From: Cotesia glomerata
Lineage: Eukaryota; Arthropoda; Insecta; Hymenoptera; Braconidae
NCBI RefSeq assembly: GCF_020080835.1
Contig: NC_058163.1
Span: forward strand, 18,441,904 to 18,505,903
Length of the DNA stretch: 64,000 nt
Direction of reading: 5' to 3'
The translations under genes and the position numbers were made by a program. This document shows positions 59,652 to 64,000 of this stretch, piece by piece. Under the pieces are notes generated by a model that did not search any database, was not told the DNA's origin, and saw nothing but the letters and a program-made list of their open reading frames with translations. Every line of letters starts with the position of its first letter. Within the stretch, counting starts at the first letter, position 1.

Positions 59652-61015
59652 CCATTATGAACAAGCTTGTGAGCTTTTAAGCTGTTCGATTGAGTAAATC
59701 GTGCTTGACATATATCACATTCGTAAGGCTTTTCGCCAGTGTGTATACGTAAATGACGTTTAAGTTTGAATGTATCGGGACTTGCGTATGTACAGTGTGG
59801 ACACTGATAGGGACGCTCGCCGGTATGACACCTGATGTGCCGCTTCAATTTCGACAATTCAACAGATGCATAATCACACTCGTGACATTTATGCGGTTTC
59901 TCGTGGGTATGGCGATATCGTACGTGCCTCACCAACTCACCTAGAGCATAAATATAATGATTATAATTATGAATATAAATATAATTAATACATAAAGTCA
60001 GCAATAATTTAGCTGATAACAAAGTATAGAAGGAAGCATAGCGTGTAATACATACCTGACGTTGTAAATGCACTCTCGCAAAATTTACAATGATGTGGTT
60101 TCGTACCAGTGTGTGTATTGACGTGATTCTGTAATGACGCAAGTGTCTTGAATCCCCTCTCACAAACACTACACTTATGAGGACGTTCTTCTGAGTGTGA
60201 CTTCATATGCCTCGATAGTAAATAACGCTTTGGACTCGTGTAATTACAGTAGTTACACATATGAGCCTGCGTTACAGTTTGAGATTTCTTCGGCAAGTAC
60301 TTCATTATTTTAGTTTTATCATCGTCAGCCTCATACTCAGTACCTCCGTCATTATCATCGTTATCCTCAAAATCAAATACCCTGAGATCTTGCTCTCCTT
60401 CTTCCCCTTCAGCTCCCTCGCCACGTTCTTTGTCTTCATTCTCCGGTTGTTGAACAATCAACACATAACTAACTTCACCCGGATTAGTGTCCGAGGGTAC
60501 TATAGTAACTGTTTGATACGCATCATTTGAATTCAAGACGACGTTCTCGCCCCCGCTATTAACTTGACCATCATTATCCTCAGTTTCAAGGCTCTCCAAT
60601 TCTTCAACTTCGTGATATTGTTCCTCTTGTCCTTCGGCATCATTCTGATCTATTTCTTCGACTTCTTGAATTTGAACCTGCGTCATTACGGGCGTTTCAT
60701 CACTACTGGCCTGGTAGTAATATTGCCCAGTTTGGTCAACGAAATAAGTACCACCGTCATCGCCTGCGGATAATCCTTCAACTTGTTGAACTATTGTAAC
60801 AAAAATATATGATTAATTTTAAAAAACGGCCGTATTAGTTATTAGAATAAATTAAAAAATTTTATTTAAATTAAAATAAACTAACGTTGAACATGTTGTA
60901 ACTGTTCTCCTTGTCCACCTTCTATTTCTTTATTAAAAGTCTCCAAGTAAGTCTGTATTTCTGTAACAGACTCTTGTCCATCTTCGAGTTTAATTGTGGT
61001 CACGTTGGTCGTCAT
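57915..61015 (-). CDS. CTCF: CTCF, 11-zinc-finger insulator protein (complete, 7 coding exons, 713 aa)
   Basis: Exons of 130, 735, 288, 552, 164, 204 and 69 nt join in phase to 713 residues plus stop. CTCF is a nuclear DNA-binding protein that marks insulators and chromatin-loop anchors. Seen: an acidic N-terminus (residues 1-218), eleven C2H2 fingers between about residues 222 and 535, then an acidic C-terminus with 14 consecutive Glu (582-595) and a second run of 8 Glu at the start of the last exon. Fingers 1-5 and 10 match vertebrate CTCF almost motif for motif (RHMKSH, NTHTGT.PH, RYKHTHEKP-like, YASVE.SKLKRHIR, FRQKQLL). The total length is close to human (727) and a little short of fly CTCF. 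Finger 11 ends in H..H where vertebrates have C2HC. Confidence 0.96.
58123..58326 (-). CDS. CTCF: CTCF exon 6 (residues 624-691)
   Basis: 68 codons from a TTTTAG acceptor to GTTTGT at 58122, phase 0 at both ends. It is acidic (MAVVANEDGDLMM, then GDNEGEEIVEE) and ends in a helical LRKEMENCFGFDE segment. Confidence 0.86.
58417..58580 (-). CDS. CTCF: CTCF exon 5 (residues 569-623), poly-Glu
   Basis: 164 nt from an AACAG acceptor to GTATTT at 58416, phase 1 in and 0 out. GDLTSKIKGYDDD leads into 14 Glu, then MMAVEGADGQQYVVLEVIQL. The VVLEVIQL strand followed by acidic sequence recalls the C-terminal tail of other insect CTCFs. Confidence 0.88.
58702..59253 (-). CDS. CTCF: CTCF exon 4 (residues 385-569): fingers 7-11
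   Basis: 552 nt from a TTACAG acceptor to GTGAGT at 58701, phase 1 at both ends. Fingers 7 to 11 are present, including FRQKQLLKRH (finger 10) followed by YHNPSYVPPPP, the counterpart of YHDPNFVP in human CTCF. A basic segment (MGRQKKIQI) follows the last finger. Confidence 0.94.
59653..59940 (-). CDS. CTCF: CTCF exon 3 (residues 289-385): fingers 3-6
   Basis: 288 nt from a CTCTAG acceptor to GTTTGT at 59652, phase 1 at both ends. It encodes GELVRHVRYRHTHEKP and fingers 4, 5 and 6 with HTGERPY and HTGEKPY linkers. It ends after finger 6 (HKLVHN). These are the core recognition fingers of CTCF. Confidence 0.93.
60056..60790 (-). CDS. CTCF: CTCF exon 2 (residues 44-289): acidic region and fingers 1 to mid-3
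   Basis: 735 nt from an AATAG acceptor to GTATGT at 60055, phase 1 at both ends. It starts LQQVEGLSAGDDGG, carries many Glu/Asp, then fingers 1 and 2. It breaks inside finger 3 after FTTS, at the site corresponding to FVTSGELVRH in human CTCF. Confidence 0.93.
60886..61015 (-). CDS. CTCF: CTCF exon 1 (coding, residues 1-44)
   Basis: The ATG at 61015 begins MTTNVTTIKLEDGQESV. The exon ends at 60886 before GTTAGT, phase 1. It lies 37 nt inside an exon that starts after a TTCCAG acceptor (61052), so the start codon is in the second transcribed exon at the earliest. Confidence 0.88.
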
Positions 61016-61052
61016 TTTGAAACCATTAATCAGCTTTCAACAATCACGATAT
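61016..61052 (-). other. CTCF: CTCF 5' UTR part of the first coding exon
   Basis: A good acceptor (TTTTATTCCAG) ends at 61053, 37 nt upstream of the ATG, so the leader is spliced. The leader is short and has one upstream ATG (ATGG at about 61025), which lies out of frame with the CTCF start. Confidence 0.6.
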
Positions 61053-61914
61053 CTGGAATAAAAGTAATTATTAATATATGTATACATATAAATAAATATA
61101 GTCTAGTAACAAAAATAATAATAATAACAATGATAATGGTAATAATTAAAAAAATAAAAAATCAGTCAATCAATAGAGCTAATAGAAACAAATGAACATT
61201 AAAAACGAGATCATAAAATTATTCGTTATCTAACAAATAGTAAGCAGTGTTTAGTAGCATGAAATAGTTATCAATAAGCAAGGACGCCATAGCTGCGTGT
61301 AAGTGAGTACGTGTGAGGAGTACAAGTACGAGTGGGTCTAAAGAAGGTCTTGACGGCGCGTTCCCGTGGTATGCGCCCAGGCATGATGATCACCATCAGC
61401 ATCTATCCGAAGCATTGACTCTAATCAATCAGGACATCCGTACACCCATGACCAATTATTGGTATTCTTAATTACTAAGGAACCGCGCTGATTCAGATCT
61501 AGGTGATGCTGGCGGAGCTTTTGTGAAACACCAAAGTCAACAGGATGATTTCGATTCCAAGATACAGGGGGCATTAACGGACAAAAATTTCATAAAATTA
61601 TCACTGTCGGCGCTGACATCAATATGGACGGTAGACGCAATAAGACCAAAGGGTACGCGCTCCCTCGTTTACATTCAAGTGCTCCGGTAATATAATATTT
61701 AATCACTCACCAGATTGTTATAAATATTCACAACTGTACTTTGGCCACCTAACTCCTCGTTGTATCCGTAAATATATTATACTGCAGTAATAATTAATAA
61801 CTCATTAAGCTATTCATGAGATAGTGTGGTGTAAAAAAGAAAAAACGTGCGGCGCCACAAAACCCAGAGCACAGGTCGAAATCTTGTGGATAAAATAATA
61901 TACTATCCGCTTAC

Positions 61915-62000
61915 CTCGAACATACGTGTGAGGGCGTTGTGTAAGAGACAAGACCGAACGTGAAAGCAATAGTTTGAGAAAGAACCCAATATGGCAGATC
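61915..62000 (-). other. CTCF: Candidate CTCF 5' noncoding exon (5' edge not defined)
   Basis: A donor, GTTCGAG then GTAAGC at 61914, sits about 860 bp upstream of the leader acceptor. A second donor-like site (CTG then GTGAGT) lies near 61710. Either could supply the untranslated first exon. The upper boundary is a placeholder, since no transcription start can be read from sequence. Confidence 0.4.
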
Positions 62001-62499
62001 GAAGTTGCCGTTTTAAAGTATGCGCACTCGTTTATGCGCCGGCTTCACCTACACAGACACAAAAATGGGGATTATCATTACAAACCAATACTACTACTCG
62101 ACAAACCAACCTACCTCTTTCTCTGGGTATACAGTACACATACTATACACACTATACAGTTCTCACTAGCGTCATCAATATCAATGCTTACACCTTACAC
62201 TAAAAAGATACCGACGGCGGCCGACTGCCAACGAGTCTCGGAAACAAAGATGGAGATACCGTCTGGATGATGGATATAAAGGTGGGGGTAAATGTGTGAA
62301 CACTAAACGATGTTACTTCTTATTTGACGGTAAACCCAGTGCAATTGTACGCCATGACGACATATTTACCTTTATCTACCACCTTGCTCTATATATTCTT
62401 GCTGTTATTCTTCCTTTATATTTCACCAATATGGATTCAATTAACTGATATTATCGATTATGAATTTCGTACACTCGAATATTATTTTTTGTATAATAA

Positions 62500-62720
62500 C
62501 GCGCGCGCTAAATACAGAGGACTCTCGGACGAGCGACTACTAACGCCAGCAGACGGGCGAGAAAGGACGCTACTACATTAAAAGGGCGGGAAACTGCCGG
62601 GTGGCTTTCCACTCAGTGAGAGGGGAGTTCTCAGTGTTTATTGGCCGATTATTGCTCCCACTTCATCGGTCCTCTTCGGTCATATTCGTTGCCCACGGGT
62701 TTTAACGATCATTGTCGAAG
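62500..62720. promoter_or_regulatory. GC-richer block upstream of CTCF, candidate promoter or enhancer
   Basis: This is one of the most GC-rich stretches outside coding exons. It contains GGGCGGGAAA near 62584 (E2F-type match on the reverse strand), an inverted CCAAT (ATTGG near 62640) and several CpG. It lies 0.5-0.8 kb upstream of the candidate CTCF first exon. The function is inferred from composition and position only. Confidence 0.35.
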
Positions 62721-64000
62721 TGAAATTTAATTTTTATTTATTAGATATTATTGTGTTATATATTATATATTATGTACTTACTCATTTTCATATATTCGTA
62801 TAACTACCTACTATATGAAAAATATTATATTTATTTCATAGAAAAGGTACTTTCGCCTGTTTCATTTGGGAAAAGTATTTTTTTTCAACGATTTTTATAA
62901 TTTGGATTTTTAAAGCAAAAAAAATTTTTAATTTTATAAAATTGAAAATAGATTAACTATTTTTTTTATTCAATAAAAAATTTTTGAATAAGTTTGGAAA
63001 ATTTTTTTAATAATTTATATGGTATTGAATTTATTTATAACAAAATTTGTAAATTATCTGTATACTATTTTCAATCAAGTTGGTACAAATAATTTACTCA
63101 GTGAAACTTGAATACAAAACATACTTCTAAAATTAATCAAACTTTTCTAAAAAATAACCCATTAAATTTCAAATATAAAAAATTGGTAATAAATGAAAAA
63201 ATCAACGAGTACTCTGAAAACAAAAAAAAATTACATTTTTTCTGAATTCTATTTTATACATATTTATTTATAATTATTAGTTAAAATAGTTTTAAAAAAA
63301 TCATCAAAAGCCTTACAGCAAGGAATAAAAAGATTTTTATTTTATAAGCATATATTACAAGAATTGCAGTTATTTTATGTAAATAAATAATAATACAACA
63401 GTTTCATAACTCATTGATTTTATATAATTTTCTAACAGGCTTTTTTATACAAATTACAAAGTTTGCTTTTTTTTTTAGTGCTCGCCACAATCGAGCGATA
63501 TAAATTATTTTTTCAATAGATTATAAAATATAATTACGTATAGTTAATTTTTTTTTTTTTCAACAATTCAATATATTCGTGTGCTATTATTTTTGTTTGT
63601 AAATTTATAGTTTTAATAATTGGGTAAATGTTGTTTGCGCGTTATCACACGGAATTTATTACTCCTTATTACAATAATTATGTATAAATATTGATAAAAA
63701 AAGCTTATAAAAATATTTCCCCTTCATAATGCGTTTATTTATAACTATTAAAAATTTTAATATTTTAATGGATCTGTTTTATAAATTAAATAATGAAGAG
63801 GAAGTAAAAAAAATAATTACTCAGTACAAAAGGAATGGTTGTAAATGCTTTGATAAAAAAAATTAATATATACAAGGCATTCAAATTTAAATATTAAAAA
63901 AATTTATAACAAATAAATCGTGGCACGAATAATTTGTTTATAACCAATCGGAAACGTAAGATCTTTTTTTTAGTAATTGTAGTAATTGTTTTTCAAACAT
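62721..64000. other. AT-rich sequence upstream of CTCF, nothing seen
   Basis: Uniformly AT-rich with short homopolymers. No exon, RNA gene or repeat element could be supported. Confidence 0.5.

Overview
This is an AT-rich animal nuclear genome fragment with long introns and many microsatellites and short DNA transposons. Two protein-coding genes can be followed exon by exon. The CTCF gene, the intron density and the type of transposon debris point to an insect. A hymenopteran, perhaps a parasitoid wasp, is my best guess, but that is inference from general character and not a diagnostic marker.

Both genes lie on the minus strand. Gene 1 (ATG at 50466, leftmost exon ending at 4109) is the N-terminal 1029 codons of a puratrophin-1/quattro (PLEKHG4-type) Rho guanine-nucleotide exchange factor. 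Its 11 exons join in perfect phase. They encode a disordered N-terminus, a Cys-rich segment, a Sec14/CRAL-TRIO-like region and spectrin-like helices. The catalytic DH-PH part must lie beyond position 1. Two introns are very large: about 14.8 kb (35607-50394) and about 20 kb (12737-32696). Gene 2 (CTCF, 57915-61015) is complete: 7 coding exons, 713 residues, 11 zinc fingers, acidic tails, plus at least one 5' noncoding exon boundary. The two genes are co-directional and about 7.4 kb apart.

The rest is intron or spacer: AT-rich sequence, (AT)n and (CA)n arrays, and a notable set of non-autonomous elements. These are: two adjacent TIR elements with degenerate internal repeats (2409-2755, 2845-3168); a tRNA-derived SINE with a 12-bp target duplication (13469-13695); a G-rich TIR element with TTA duplications (15184-16045); two foldback elements 3 bp apart (19387-19620, 19624-20661); a 2-kb TIR element with a 583-bp internal duplication (23784-25810); a small AT-rich MITE (32124-32268); a 1.2-kb TIR element with a foldback nested inside (41815-43024); two copies each of two palindromic MITE families (45700/52325 and 46251/50969); and a relative of one of those families (46665).

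No functional tRNA, rRNA, CRISPR array, prophage or bacterial-type operon is visible. I see no complete transposase gene.
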